Shown here piece by piece: positions 43,560 to 52,538 of a stretch of DNA of 64,000 nt. The notes under the pieces are model-generated. The model ran no database searches. It was given only the letters and a program-made list of their open reading frames with translations, and was not told the origin of the DNA. The stretch is from contig PLCO01000007.1 in the NCBI GenBank assembly GCA_003134815.1, positions 1 to 64,000 on the forward strand. Reading direction: 5' to 3'. Numbering within the stretch: position 1 is the first letter of the stretch; the number at the start of each line of letters is the position of its first letter. The position numbers were made by a program, and so were the translations under genes. The stretch is from Acidobacteriaceae bacterium. Its GTDB lineage: Bacteria > Acidobacteriota > Terriglobia > Terriglobales > Acidobacteriaceae.

Positions 43560-44654
43560 ATGGCAAAGCGAGTTGGCGTTGACAAATGGCTCTTTTTCAC
43601 TACGCTGGTGCTGGTGGTCGCCGGATTAGTGATGGTCTTTTCGGCTTCGGCCGTGGTTGACCAGGAGAAATACCACTCCGCGTACACCTTCATTCTGACG
43701 CAGGCTGTTTGGGCCGCTTTGGGCGTGCTTACCATGCTGGTGCTGATGCATGTGGACGTGAGCCGCTATAACTCGCCGCGCTTCATCTATCCCGTTCTTT
43801 GTGTCACAACTGTCTTGCTGGTGCTGGTGTTCCTGATGCCCGGCTCGCATCACACGCATCGCTGGATTCGCTTCGGCAACTTCTTTACCTTTCAGCCATC
43901 GGAGATCGCAAAGCCAGTGCTGGTGCTGTTTCTGGCTTGGTTCCTGCACGCGCGCCTCGGCGCAATGCGCGATTGGAAGCACACGCTGCTGCCCGCGGCG
44001 CTGATTCCGGGGATGTTTGTCGTGTTGGTGGCGGCGCAGCCCGATTTGGGCACGGCGCTGGTGCTCGCGGGCGTGACGGCGATGATTCTCGTGCTGGCCG
44101 GGTTGGAGTGGAAGGTTCTGCTGGGCGCTTTTGCCGCCGCGCTGCCGGCGCTGGCCGCGCTTCTGCTCATGGTTCCCTGGCGACGCGCGCGCATGCTGGT
44201 CTTTCTCAATCCCGAATCCGATCCGCAGGGCGCCGGCTATCACATTTATCAGTCGCTGATCGCCGTGGGCACGGGCGGGCTCACGGGGCGCGGCTACATG
44301 GAGGGGATGCAGAAGCTTTTCTTTCTGCCCGAGGCCGCGACTGATTTCATCTTCGCTAACATTGCTGAGGAACTGGGCTTCATTGGAGCCATGTTGATTG
44401 TGTTGCTTTTTGCTATGTTCGGCGTTCGCGGATTGCGCACGGCTTTCCGCTGCACCGATCCGTTTGCGCGGCTGGCCGCATTCGGCATCACCACTACAAT
44501 TCTGCTGCAGGCCTTCTTCAACATCAGCGTGGTTCTTTCGCTGGTTCCCAACAAGGGCATCCCCCTGCCCATGATCTCGCACGGAGGCACGTCGCTATTC
44601 TGCACGCTGGCCAGCATCGGAATCCTTCTTAACATCAGCCGGCAGGCGGAATAA
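43560..44654 (+). CDS. ftsW: Peptidoglycan glycosyltransferase FtsW
   Basis: A 364-residue SEDS-family polymerase with about ten TM helices. Motifs: VMVFSASAV near the N-terminus, FTFQPSEIAKPVLVLFLAW, QPDLGTALVLAG, a large periplasmic loop with YHIYQSLIAVGTGGLTGRGY, and KGIPLPMISHGGTSLF. FtsW polymerises septal glycan from lipid II together with a class B PBP. It lies 20 bp after murD. Confidence 0.95.
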   Translation: MAKRVGVDKWLFFTTLVLVVAGLVMVFSASAVVDQEKYHSAYTFILTQAVWAALGVLTMLVLMHVDVSRYNSPRFIYPVLCVTTVLLVLVFLMPGSHHTHRWIRFGNFFTFQPSEIAKPVLVLFLAWFLHARLGAMRDWKHTLLPAALIPGMFVVLVAAQPDLGTALVLAGVTAMILVLAGLEWKVLLGAFAAALPALAALLLMVPWRRARMLVFLNPESDPQGAGYHIYQSLIAVGTGGLTGRGYMEGMQKLFFLPEAATDFIFANIAEELGFIGAMLIVLLFAMFGVRGLRTAFRCTDPFARLAAFGITTTILLQAFFNISVVLSLVPNKGIPLPMISHGGTSLFCTLASIGILLNISRQAE

Positions 44655-44690
44655 GGCGTCAAACACCCGGGGGAAAGGTAAAACAAGCGC

Positions 44691-45770
44691 ATGGCGAAGC
44701 TGCGAATCATCATCGCAGGCGGCGGGACGGGCGGGCACATCATTCCCGCGCTGGCCGTGGCGCGCGCTCTGGTAGAGCGGCACGGGGCTGAAGTCCTGAT
44801 GGTCGGCACCGCGCGCGGTCTCGAGTCGCGCCTCGTGCCTGAGGCCGGGTTTCAACTCAAGCTGATCGATATAGGCCCCTTGAAAAGTGTCTCGCTCATG
44901 ACGCGGCTACACACCCTTACAAGCCTGCCGCGAAGCATTGGCGATTGCAAGCAACTGATGCGTGAGTTCCGCCCCGGCGCCGTGCTGGGCGTGGGTGGCT
45001 ACGCATCCGGGCCGGCGATGGTGGCCGCGCTGCGGCTTAAGATTCCCGCGATGGCCTTTGAGCCGAACGCGATGCCCGGCTTGGCCAATCGGCTTGTGGG
45101 CAAGTGGGTGAAGACCGCGGCCATCAATTTTCCCGCCGCGGCAACATGGTTCCGCAATGCAGAGGTCACCGGCGTTCCCGTGCGGCCGGAGTTCTTCAAG
45201 CTTGAGCCTCCTTCTGGGCCGCCGCATCTGCTGGTCTTTGGCGGCTCTCAGGGCGCGCGGATCTTCAATACGCATATGCCGCACATTGTCCGGTCTTTAC
45301 TCGACGCGGTTCCCGGCCTGACGGTTCTGCACCAGAGCGGCCTGCGCAACGCCGATGCGACAGAAGCGGCATACAGGGTGAGCGGCGCGTCGCCGTTGCG
45401 CTGGTCGGTGCGGCCGTTTCTCGACGATATGGCGGCGGAGTTTGCTCGCGCGCACCTGATCATGTCACGCAGCGGCGCGTCAACAGTGGCCGAGGAGGCG
45501 GCGGCTGGCAAGCCTGCTCTGCTGGTTCCCTTTGCTGCCGCAACCGACCAGCACCAGCTGCGCAACGCAGAAGCCATGGTGGCGGCTGGGGCCGCGGTGA
45601 TGCTGAAGGAAAAGGATCTGGACGCTCCCGACAAGTTGCTATGGATAATCGCCGGCTTGATCACGGATCCTGCGCGGCTGGCTGCGATGTCCGCTGCCGC
45701 GCGCACGCAGGCGCATCCGAGCGCGGCAGAGAGAATCGCCGATCGTCTGGCGGAGCTGGCCGGGCGCTAA
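44691..45770 (+). CDS. murG: UDP-GlcNAc:lipid I GlcNAc transferase
   Basis: A 359-residue GT28 enzyme producing lipid II at the inner face of the membrane. GGGTGGHIIPALAVARAL (residues 9-26), GVGGYASGPAMVAA, FEPNAMPGLANRL and GGSQGARIFN are the acceptor- and donor-binding loops; the donor site has MSRSGASTVAEEAAAGKPAL. Length normal. Its stop codon overlaps the opposite-strand VOC gene stop by 4 bases. Last gene of the first dcw half. Confidence 0.96.
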   Translation: MAKLRIIIAGGGTGGHIIPALAVARALVERHGAEVLMVGTARGLESRLVPEAGFQLKLIDIGPLKSVSLMTRLHTLTSLPRSIGDCKQLMREFRPGAVLGVGGYASGPAMVAALRLKIPAMAFEPNAMPGLANRLVGKWVKTAAINFPAAATWFRNAEVTGVPVRPEFFKLEPPSGPPHLLVFGGSQGARIFNTHMPHIVRSLLDAVPGLTVLHQSGLRNADATEAAYRVSGASPLRWSVRPFLDDMAAEFARAHLIMSRSGASTVAEEAAAGKPALLVPFAAATDQHQLRNAEAMVAAGAAVMLKEKDLDAPDKLLWIIAGLITDPARLAAMSAAARTQAHPSAAERIADRLAELAGR

Positions 45771-46213
45771 CCGTATGTGAGGTCGGTGCTCTGTCCGACT
45801 TCGATGATGTAGCCGTCAGGATCGCGGATGTAGCAGCGAATCTCGCCGTACTTGGGAATCGGCGGCGTGATGAACTCGGCACCACGGCTTTTCCACAATT
45901 CGTAGCAGGCCTGAATATCCGCAACGCGGAAATTCATAAAGCTGTTGATGTGATTGGGGTCGGGGACGCTGAGCGTTACCGTCGGCTTATCCGGTGTCGG
46001 CCCGCCGCCGACGTTCAAAATCATCCAGATATTCGCGAGCTGAAGGTACGGAGGCGCGTTACCGTCGCCCATGGTCAGAATGCGAGCGCCAAAGACCTTC
46101 TCATAGTAGCGAGCCGATCGCTCGACGTCGGCGACGGTGAGAAAATGAGCGATACTGATCCCCTCGCGCGGGGGCATCTCATAGCTCTTCTGATCGAGTT
46201 CGACCGCGGTCAT
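45767..46213 (-). CDS. VOC-family (glyoxalase/bleomycin-resistance) protein
   Basis: A 148-residue protein with two beta-alpha-beta-beta-beta modules: ISIAHFLTVADVERSARYYE, then FRVADIQACYELWKSRGAEF and a final DPDGYIIEVGQS with the usual Glu ligand (metal site H..E). VOC proteins bind metals and act on varied substrates, so no reaction is assigned. It converges with murG, overlapping by 4 bp. Confidence 0.82.
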   Translation of the reverse strand: MTAVELDQKSYEMPPREGISIAHFLTVADVERSARYYEKVFGARILTMGDGNAPPYLQLANIWMILNVGGGPTPDKPTVTLSVPDPNHINSFMNFRVADIQACYELWKSRGAEFITPPIPKYGEIRCYIRDPDGYIIEVGQSTDLTYG

Positions 46214-46340
46214 TGATGGCTCCTTTCGGTTCGATGCTGATTACACCAGCGCTCATTACAAATACGGTAAAGCAAGTCCCGCTTCCATTTGTGAAAAATC
46301 GATCAACACGAATCGGCCGGGAAGAATTGGTTCGCATGCG

Positions 46341-46700
46341 CTAGTTCAGCAGCGATTCCCAGTCGGCTGGCACTTTTCCTCGTGGTCCGGGAGCGGGCTG
46401 ATTGGTGGGGTGCGAATGCGGCGGAAGCAACTTCGCACCCGCTGTCTCCCCCTGCGTCTCGTAGTCGTAGAACCAGTCCTCGCCTGGCTCAAAGCTGGCT
46501 ATGATCGGATGCCCTGTTGCCGCCGCATGCTTGGATGCATGCTGGCTCGGAGAACTGTCACAGCATCCGATGTGCCCACACTCCGCACACCGGCGGAGGT
46601 GAAACCACCAGCCCTGCGGCGACGCGAGACATTCCACACAGCCGGGGCCACTGGGTTTGGAGGCGAGATTAATTCCACGGCGATCTTTTTTCATCTTCAT
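46341..46700 (-). CDS. UBP-type zinc-finger protein
   Basis: A 119-residue protein. The zinc pattern CVEC, WWFHLRRCAECGHIGCCD, then H..K H...TGHPIIASFEPGEDWFY (given here in pieces) matches the ZnF-UBP domain known from deubiquitinases and found in small bacterial proteins. ATG 46700 is chosen because conserved sequence starts there. Possible C-terminal tail-binding role; unknown in bacteria. No ubiquitin-like partner is near it. Confidence 0.8.
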   Translation of the reverse strand: MKMKKDRRGINLASKPSGPGCVECLASPQGWWFHLRRCAECGHIGCCDSSPSQHASKHAAATGHPIIASFEPGEDWFYDYETQGETAGAKLLPPHSHPTNQPAPGPRGKVPADWESLLN

Positions 46701-46734
46701 TTCTCGCTTAGGTGATGGATGTGCGGCAACGAAT

Positions 46735-47640
46735 TCAAGGCACCAACAGAATCTTGCCGATTCCGCCCTTTTCTGCCGCTGCATGGGCCTCTGCCGCTTT
46801 ACTGAGTGGCATTTTGGGGCCGATCGGAATTACTAGCTTGCCATCCCTCACCGCTTCGGCCATGAACTCGAGCGTAGCCCTGTCGAAATGCGAGAAGACG
46901 AGCGCCGCCTTTACAGACGGGTAATTTGCGGCGTTCTGCGGCGGCCCGACAACCGATGCATACACTCCGCCCGGCTTGACCTTGGCGATCAATTTCTCGG
47001 CTGTTTTTCCGCCGACTGCATCCGCAACGGCATCGAGCGGCGAAAGACTCGCAATTGCGGTGTCGTCGTCGGTTGCAACGAGTTGATCGGCGCCGACAGT
47101 TTTCGCTTGATCGAATTGCCTCTTCAAAACCCCCGCGATCACATTCGCCCCGCGCGCCTTCGCAATGAACACCGCCGAACGCCCAACACTCCCTGCGGCG
47201 CCCACGATCATTACCGTCTGGCCCGATTTGATTTCCGTGGCTGCGAGCAACTGGTTGCCGGTGATCGTGACCAGCGGCAACGCCGCGGCCTCGATCAAGT
47301 CGAGGCCCTCGGGAATATCCGCAAGAACGTCGGCTTTCACTACGCAGAGTTCGGCGTAAGTGTTGTCCGCCATTGCGAACACCCGGTTGCCGGCAGTAAA
47401 GGTCTCGACTCCCGGCCCAACCTTCACAACGATCCCCGAAACATCGACTCCGATGAGGCCGGGGAACTGGAGGGGATAAAAATCTTTCGTTAATCCGGCA
47501 CGCCGCTTGTAGTCGATCGGGTTCACGCTGGCGGCGGCGACCCGCACCAGCATCTCGCCCCGACCCGGAACCGGATCAGGGTAGTCCTCGTACTTCAATA
47601 CTTCCGGACCACCGTATTCGTGGACAACAATCGCTTTCAT
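46735..47640 (-). CDS. NADP-dependent quinone oxidoreductase-like (MDR) protein
   Basis: A 301-residue member of the medium-chain dehydrogenase/reductase superfamily, zinc-free type. KAIVVHEYGGPEVLKYED opens the protein, followed by ASVNPIDYKRRAG. The NADP Rossmann region has VGAAGSVGRSAVFIAKARGANVI. Family members reduce quinones or alkenals. Standalone; 34 bp before the UBP gene, so possibly one unit with it. Confidence 0.9.
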   Translation of the reverse strand: MKAIVVHEYGGPEVLKYEDYPDPVPGRGEMLVRVAAASVNPIDYKRRAGLTKDFYPLQFPGLIGVDVSGIVVKVGPGVETFTAGNRVFAMADNTYAELCVVKADVLADIPEGLDLIEAAALPLVTITGNQLLAATEIKSGQTVMIVGAAGSVGRSAVFIAKARGANVIAGVLKRQFDQAKTVGADQLVATDDDTAIASLSPLDAVADAVGGKTAEKLIAKVKPGGVYASVVGPPQNAANYPSVKAALVFSHFDRATLEFMAEAVRDGKLVIPIGPKMPLSKAAEAHAAAEKGGIGKILLVP

Positions 47641-48093
47641 GATTCATCTCCAGGCTGGCCGAACTATATACACGAACTGTTGGGCACGAATCATTCGATG
47701 AAGAAAACTGGAATTCGTTGCATCGCAGAGTTTCGATTGCAGGCTCGCGCGTCGAGGCCAAGATTCGTTCTTCTTCGATAGAGTTTGGGTCGAGAGCGTT
47801 TGGAAAGAGGACAAACCTCCCGATCTCCGGCCGTGAGCTCGAGGGCCGAAGCCCACTTTCACATTTTGCCATTAAGCCAGAGATAGTGTGAAGAATCAAA
47901 TTGGAAGGCTCTATCGGGCGACGCTTTTACCGCGGGTGCAGCGGAAAGAAAGGATTGACGTCCGTTAAGTCGAGCGAGTCTGTACGCAAACAAAAAGCCC
48001 GCCTGTCGAAGCAAGCGGGCTTTCTTATCCATCAGCGGAAATTCAATCTTCCGCCGTAAGCCGGAATTACCGGTCCAGATCTACGGGTGCCGA
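47641..48093. other. Intergenic stretch (453 bp)
   Basis: Contains the upstream region of the oxidoreductase gene at its left and a terminator at 47994-48023 serving the Gly-rich protein gene to the right. Nothing else with support was seen. Confidence 0.45.
47994..48023 (-). terminator. Rho-independent terminator after the Gly-rich protein gene
   Basis: AAAGCCCGC and GCGGGCTTT form a perfect 9-bp stem. On the minus strand it is followed by TTTTTGTTTG. It lies about 70 bp downstream of the stop of the Gly-rich protein gene. Confidence 0.85.
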
Positions 48094-48714
48094 TTACCGG
48101 TGACCACCACCGCCGTGGCCGCCGCCGCCTCCACCATGGAAGCCGCCTCCGCCACCGCCGCCATGGAAGCCGCCACCACCACCGCCGTGGAATCCACCAC
48201 CACCGCCGCCGTGATAGCCGCCGCCACCGCTAAATCCACCGCGCGCGCCGCCGCCGCCGGTGTAGCCACGTCCGACGCCACCCGAATAGCCGCGACCGGC
48301 GTACCCGCCGCGTCCGCCGTCCCCGTACCCGCTACGTCCGCCGTAAGCATAACCGCCGCGTCCGCCGTAAGCATAACCGCCGCGACCGTACCCGTATCCG
48401 CCGCGATAGCCATAGCCGCCGCGGCCATAGCCACCCCAGCCGCGCCGGCCCCATCCGTACCACGGTCCGGCGCCGATGAAGAGGCCGCCGTCAAACCAGT
48501 TAGGACCGTAATAACCGTAGGGAGCGCAGGCATAGGGGTAATACTGGTAATAGCCCCACGAGCAATCCGGAGGGCCGTAGTCGTCATATCCTGGATCAAC
48601 CGCCGCGGGGCCGATGCCGATTCCAACCCCGATCTGGGCGTTCGCTTTAGCGGCGAACGGCAGAACGACAAGCATTGCCAGCATTGCCAATAGAACTAAG
48701 CGGAATCTCCGCAT
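48094..48714 (-). CDS. Secreted Gly/Tyr-rich repeat protein
   Basis: A 206-residue protein. ATG 48714 follows AAGGAGGATGTC. Signal peptide MRRFRLVLLAMLAMLVVLPF ends at about 26 (AKANAQ). The mature part begins with a Tyr/Pro/Cys-containing region (DCSWGYYQYYPYACAPYGYY) and turns into Gly-Tyr-Arg and then Gly-His repeats (GGGGFHG). It is disordered and may coat the cell or bind to surfaces. A good terminator follows. Similar proteins are frequent in Acidobacteria; function unknown. Confidence 0.75.
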   Translation of the reverse strand: MRRFRLVLLAMLAMLVVLPFAAKANAQIGVGIGIGPAAVDPGYDDYGPPDCSWGYYQYYPYACAPYGYYGPNWFDGGLFIGAGPWYGWGRRGWGGYGRGGYGYRGGYGYGRGGYAYGGRGGYAYGGRSGYGDGGRGGYAGRGYSGGVGRGYTGGGGARGGFSGGGGYHGGGGGGFHGGGGGGFHGGGGGGGFHGGGGGGHGGGGHR

Positions 48715-49102
48715 GACATCCTCCTTGTGCGGTACCGTCCTCGCCTTGCCCGGATCGGAACCCGGAGTCGCCTCCGGTTTCAGCACTTTCCAGCCTCCAT
48801 CATTTGATCTTCTGGCCGGCCATCAGCTTCTTTAACACTTCTTTCGCCCCTTTGTTGCGGTCCGTAGAAAGCATGAATTACGGCTCCAGAAAGGGCAAGA
48901 ACCTTTTGCGCCTCCGTGCTTTGGCGGTCACTGCGGAGGGTGTTACGTCGCGCGGCGACCGGAGTTACGGCACACCCTAAGAGACGCTTCAAGTCTCGAA
49001 AGGGCGCAAAATCGTCAAGGGGCTCAAAATCGCGATATGGCGCAAAAAAACGGCCCCTCCAAGTTTGGAGGGGCCGCATGGCGCAGGCAGCAGAAGGCGG
49101 AG
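48715..49102. other. Intergenic stretch (388 bp) between two secreted-protein genes
   Basis: Contains the upstream region of the Gly-rich gene at its left and a perfect terminator (49051-49076) of the WXXGXW protein gene at its right. Between 48975 and 49045 there is a degenerate 18-bp repeat (AAAGGGCGCAAAATCGTC and AAGGGGCTCAAAATCGCG). No gene seen. Confidence 0.45.
49051..49076 (-). terminator. Rho-independent terminator after the WXXGXW protein gene
   Basis: A perfect 12-bp stem, CGGCCCCTCCAA with TTGGAGGGGCCG. On the minus strand it is followed by TTTTTTT. Confidence 0.9.
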
Positions 49103-49474
49103 CTACCTGCGAAAGTGAGCGTCGCGGTCAAAATGCCGGTCGTCACGGTCGCGACGGTCAAAGTCGCGGTGGTCGTCACGGTCGAAGTCGCGGTGATAGA
49201 CGTATCCGCGATCCCACCCAAAGCCGTCGCGAACCACGACGCCAGGGCCATAGCCCACGAAGTTCCAATAGCCCGGCGTCCAGTAGCCGTCATCCCAGTA
49301 GCCGGCCACCCACGCATAGCCCGGTCCAGGGCATGGCGGAGCTGCGACTGCGCGCGCTCCAAAATAAACGCCAATGCGAGCTGCCTGAGCGGGAGCTGCG
49401 CTGAATGCCAGAGATCCGACTGCCAATGCCGCTGCCAAAAAACCATTCTTGATCCACTTCTTCATGCTGACCAT
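49103..49474 (-). CDS. Secreted WXXGXW-repeat protein
   Basis: A 123-residue protein. ATG 49474 has GGAGG close upstream. A signal peptide (about 4-31, ending APAQA) precedes YAWVAGYWDDGYWTPGYW, two WxxGxW units (family PF12779), and a strongly charged tail of Asp/Arg/His (RDFDRDDHRDFDRRDRDD). Found in the periplasm of many bacteria with no known function. Followed by a perfect terminator; monocistronic. Confidence 0.85.
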   Translation of the reverse strand: MVSMKKWIKNGFLAAALAVGSLAFSAAPAQAARIGVYFGARAVAAPPCPGPGYAWVAGYWDDGYWTPGYWNFVGYGPGVVVRDGFGWDRGYVYHRDFDRDDHRDFDRRDRDDRHFDRDAHFRR

Positions 49475-49801
49475 AATCCCTCCATTCCGTGCGGACCGAT
49501 TTTCTTGTCCGCCCCGGTTTGCCACCACCTGGGAGCTTGCTTCTTGCTGCTCCTTCTGGCTCGCCGGTTCTGCCCTATGCAAACACTACGCAAGCGGAAG
49601 GTTGCGGGTGCCGCGCGAAAATAAAGTCGCGCAACTTTTGGTGGCAACAGTGTTGATGGCGGGGCTTTTCTGCGCAGGATCGACAACCATTAAAGGTCGT
49701 CGCGGTATTCTGAAAAGCGATTGGTATTGCGTATGATTGCTGCGCGGCACAGCCCGGCGCAGCGCGCGCCGCAAGCTTCCGCGCTGCTAAAGGAGATCCC
49801 G
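49475..49801. other. Divergent intergenic region (327 bp)
   Basis: Lies between the WXXGXW gene (minus) and the DUF3224 gene (plus). It should hold both promoters. A possible -10, TATTGCGTATGAT region (about 49723-49735), precedes the DUF3224 gene. No gene recognised. Confidence 0.35.
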
Positions 49802-50188
49802 ATGCATCACGCCCAAGGCACCTTCACCGTCGACATTCGCCCGCTTTCGCCCGCGTTCGCTGAGGGAATTGGGCGCTTCTCCGTCAACAAAACGATGCAC
49901 GGCAATATTGAAGCGACGACGAAGGGCGAGATGTTTACCGGCGGCGATCCGAAGAAGGGCCTGGCGGGATACGTGGCGGTCGAGCTCGTCACGGGCACTC
50001 TCGGCGGCAAGGACGGCGGCTTTGCGCTGCAGCACTTTGCCACCATGGACGGCCACGGCCCCAGCATGCAGGTGGTCGCGGTACCGGGATCGGGAACCGG
50101 CGAGTTGGCCGGCATTGAGGGCACGTTCACGATTCGCGTCGAGAACGGCCAGCACTTTTACGAATTCGAATACGCGCTGCCGGAGTAA
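49802..50188 (+). CDS. DUF3224-family protein
   Basis: A 128-residue small beta-barrel-like protein: GRFSVNKTMHGNIEATTKGE, GYVAVELVTGTLGGKDGGF, then GTGELAGIEGTFTIRVENGQ and HFYEFEYALPE. This agrees with DUF3224 proteins, which are related to allene-oxide-cyclase-like barrels. The start ATG 49802 has AAAGGAG upstream. Function not known; a lipid-like ligand is possible. Downstream is a 7-bp-period array. Confidence 0.85.
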   Translation: MHHAQGTFTVDIRPLSPAFAEGIGRFSVNKTMHGNIEATTKGEMFTGGDPKKGLAGYVAVELVTGTLGGKDGGFALQHFATMDGHGPSMQVVAVPGSGTGELAGIEGTFTIRVENGQHFYEFEYALPE

Positions 50189-50190
50189 GG

Positions 50191-50232
50191 CAGTGATCAG
50201 GGGTCAGGCGTCAGAGTCCAGTTGTCGGAGAT
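50191..50232. repeat. 7-bp-period array after the DUF3224 gene
   Basis: Six degenerate heptamers, CAGTGAT, CAGGGGT, CAGGCGT, CAGAGTC, CAGTTGT, CGGAGAT, starting two bases after the stop codon and running up to the next gene. Confidence 0.8.
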
Positions 50233-50248
50233 GGGGAGACGAAAGCGA

Positions 50249-50596
50249 ATGGCAGAACCGTCGGATCGCAAGTCTGCTTTCATCCCCGGAGCCGAGATAG
50301 CGGAACTCTTCAGAAGGGCGCTGCGCGGCGAGGCGAAGATCTTCACCGTCGGAGGTTCGTGGACCGAGATCTATGCCGCCAATGTGGAGGTGCGGATCGA
50401 CGGCTACAAACTGGCAATTTTCAATGATTGCAACCAGGTGGACTACGTTGACCGGGCGATCGCTCCGGATGGCCGCGAAAGCGAATTTGACGACTGGTGG
50501 TTTGCGCATGACGAGCCGGTTGATCTGCTGACCGATGAGGAGCAGGATCGCCTTGAAACCCTGATGGAAGCCGCGCAAGTCATTTCGGAGGATTGA
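50249..50596 (+). CDS. Conserved hypothetical protein (115 aa)
   Basis: A 115-residue acidic protein. Core: EIAELFRRALRGEAKIFTVG, NVEVRIDGYKLAIFNDC, VDYVDRAIAPDGRE and DEPVDLLTDEEQDRLE. The pattern resembles a family of small proteins (DUF7693-like, from memory) with no assigned function. ATG 50249 was chosen with GGGGAG upstream; ATG 50231 is also possible. It lies 117 bp before murC in the same direction. Confidence 0.6.
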   Translation: MAEPSDRKSAFIPGAEIAELFRRALRGEAKIFTVGGSWTEIYAANVEVRIDGYKLAIFNDCNQVDYVDRAIAPDGRESEFDDWWFAHDEPVDLLTDEEQDRLETLMEAAQVISED

Positions 50597-50713
50597 GAGG
50601 CGGGCGAAACGTACGGGCCGACAGTTCAACAATCGCCGCAGCCACAGCCAGTCGGGTTTTTCGTTGCGTATCGAGGCAGTCTCCACACTCTGCTACCCTG
50701 ATCCTTCAACCCC

Positions 50714-52132
50714 ATGTTTGCCACCTCGCAGCACGCGCACTTCATCGGCATCGGCGGCATCGGCATGAGCGGCATCGCCGAGATCATGCTGAGCATGGGC
50801 ATTAAGGTCTCCGGCTCCGATCTGAAGCGCAGTGCCGTTACTGACCGGTTGGCGCAAATGGGCGCAACCGTATATGAAGGGCACCACGCGGCCAACGTCG
50901 CCGGGGCAACGGTGGTGGTAACAAGCTCAGCCGTCAACGCCAGCAATCCCGAGGTGCGCGAGGCGCACGCGCGGAAGATTCCCGTTATCCAGCGCGCGGA
51001 GATGCTGGCCGAGCTGATGCGCCTGAAATACGGTATCGCCATTGCCGGCATGCACGGCAAAACGACGACTACGTCGATGGTGGCGGCGGTGCTATCGGCG
51101 GGCGGACTCGATCCCACGGTTGTCGTCGGCGGCCGAGTGGACGCGCTCGGCTCGAATGCGCGCCTGGGAACTACGCAATATCTCGTGGCTGAGGCGGACG
51201 AAAGCGACCGATCGTTTCTGAAGCTCTCGCCGATTCTCGCGGTGGTCACAAATCTCGATCGCGAGCATATGGACTGCTACCACGACATGGCCGACGTTGA
51301 GAACGCCTTCGTTGACTTCATGGATCGCGTGCCCTTCTATGGCGCGATCACTGCCTGCATTGATAATGCGCTGCTCAAGGGGATCCTGCCGCGTGTGCGG
51401 CGGCGCGTCTTTACTTACGGCGTGGCGGCGGAGGCGGACTATCGGCTCGAGCTGCTTGAGTTTGGACAATTGCCAAGCTCAGAGCGGGGGCAGGGAAGCA
51501 CATTCTCGCGTTTTCAGGTACACACTGCTTCAGGTCCGCTCGGTCCCTTCGAGCTGCACGTTCCGGGCCGGCACAATGTGTTGAACGCGACCGCGGCTGT
51601 CTCCATCGCGCGGCAACTTCAGGTTCAGCCGGAAAAGATTGCTGAGGGCGTGGCCAACTTTCGCGGCGTGGACAGGCGCTTTCAGCGGCGCGGAACGGCG
51701 CGCGGCGTCGCAGTGGTCGACGATTATGGTCACCATCCGACTGAGATTCGCGCCACGATTGCCGCGGCGCGGGAGTGCGCGCGCGGCCGCATCCATGTGG
51801 TCTTCCAGCCGCACCGGTACTCGCGCACTGCGGATCTAATGGACGAATTCTCGATCGCGTTTGACGGCGCTGACACGGTGATAGTTCTGCCGATTTATGC
51901 CGCGAGCGAGGAGCCGATTCCCGGCGTGACTGCGGAGCTGCTTGCTGAACGCATTCAGGCAGCGCGCGTCGAGTTCGCACTGGATTTTGCCGCTGCAGTG
52001 AGCGTGGCCGCAGCCGCGGCGCGAGACGGCGACCTGATTCTCACGCTCGGCGCAGGCAGCGTGAGCCAGCTCGCGCCGCAGATTCTGGCGGCGCTGGAAG
52101 CTGCCACTACGGAAAAGTTTCCGGTTCGCTGA
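50714..52132 (+). CDS. murC: UDP-N-acetylmuramate--L-alanine ligase
   Basis: A 472-residue ligase for the first peptide residue of peptidoglycan. It begins HAHFIGIGGIGMSGIAEIML, then has GMHGKTTTTSM with the ATP Lys near 115, EADESDRSFL, DREHMDCY and DDYGHHPTEIRATIAAAREC, VFQPHRYSRT. Length normal. In most species murB follows it; here murB and ddl are absent and a toxin-antitoxin pair lies downstream on the opposite strand. The start has a weak ribosome-binding site. Confidence 0.96.
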   Translation: MFATSQHAHFIGIGGIGMSGIAEIMLSMGIKVSGSDLKRSAVTDRLAQMGATVYEGHHAANVAGATVVVTSSAVNASNPEVREAHARKIPVIQRAEMLAELMRLKYGIAIAGMHGKTTTTSMVAAVLSAGGLDPTVVVGGRVDALGSNARLGTTQYLVAEADESDRSFLKLSPILAVVTNLDREHMDCYHDMADVENAFVDFMDRVPFYGAITACIDNALLKGILPRVRRRVFTYGVAAEADYRLELLEFGQLPSSERGQGSTFSRFQVHTASGPLGPFELHVPGRHNVLNATAAVSIARQLQVQPEKIAEGVANFRGVDRRFQRRGTARGVAVVDDYGHHPTEIRATIAAARECARGRIHVVFQPHRYSRTADLMDEFSIAFDGADTVIVLPIYAASEEPIPGVTAELLAERIQAARVEFALDFAAAVSVAAAAARDGDLILTLGAGSVSQLAPQILAALEAATTEKFPVR

Positions 52133-52185
52133 TCTTCCCGCTAGACGAGACGACCTTCTGGAAGCAGGGATTTCAGGCCCAGCGC

Positions 52186-52512
52186 TTATGCCCCCGCGTA
52201 AGCCTCCACATCGCGCTCGATCGTTTTTCTCAATTCCAGTCGCGCTTTTGAAAGGTCGTGCATCTGCTGCAGGTTCAGCCAGAACTCAGGGCTATTGCCG
52301 AAGAAGCGAGCCAGGCGCAGTGCGGTGTCCGGTGTGATCGCACGCTTGCCGTGAACAATGTCGCCGATGCGCGTAGCGGGCACGCGGATCTTCAGCGCCA
52401 GAGCGTTCTGCGTGATTCCAAGCGGGATAAGGAACTCCTCGCGCAGCATCTCGCCGGGGTGCGTGCTGACCCTCTGAAGATTCCATCCTGAAGCTGGTCT
52501 GTTGATAGCCAT
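52186..52512 (-). CDS. higA: HigA-type antitoxin
   Basis: A 108-residue XRE-family protein: VSTHPGEMLREEFLIPLGIT, QNALALKIRVPATRIGDIVH (helix-turn-helix) and GKRAITPDTALRLARFFGNS, the typical HigA/VapI addiction antidote sequence. ATG 52512, with GGAG upstream, starts 26 bp after the toxin gene stop. Opposite in direction to murC and ftsQ. The toxin-first order (higB, then higA) is the classical arrangement. Confidence 0.9.
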   Translation of the reverse strand: MAINRPASGWNLQRVSTHPGEMLREEFLIPLGITQNALALKIRVPATRIGDIVHGKRAITPDTALRLARFFGNSPEFWLNLQQMHDLSKARLELRKTIERDVEAYAGA

Positions 52513-52538
52513 ACGTTGCCACTCCATTAGCAGTGTTT

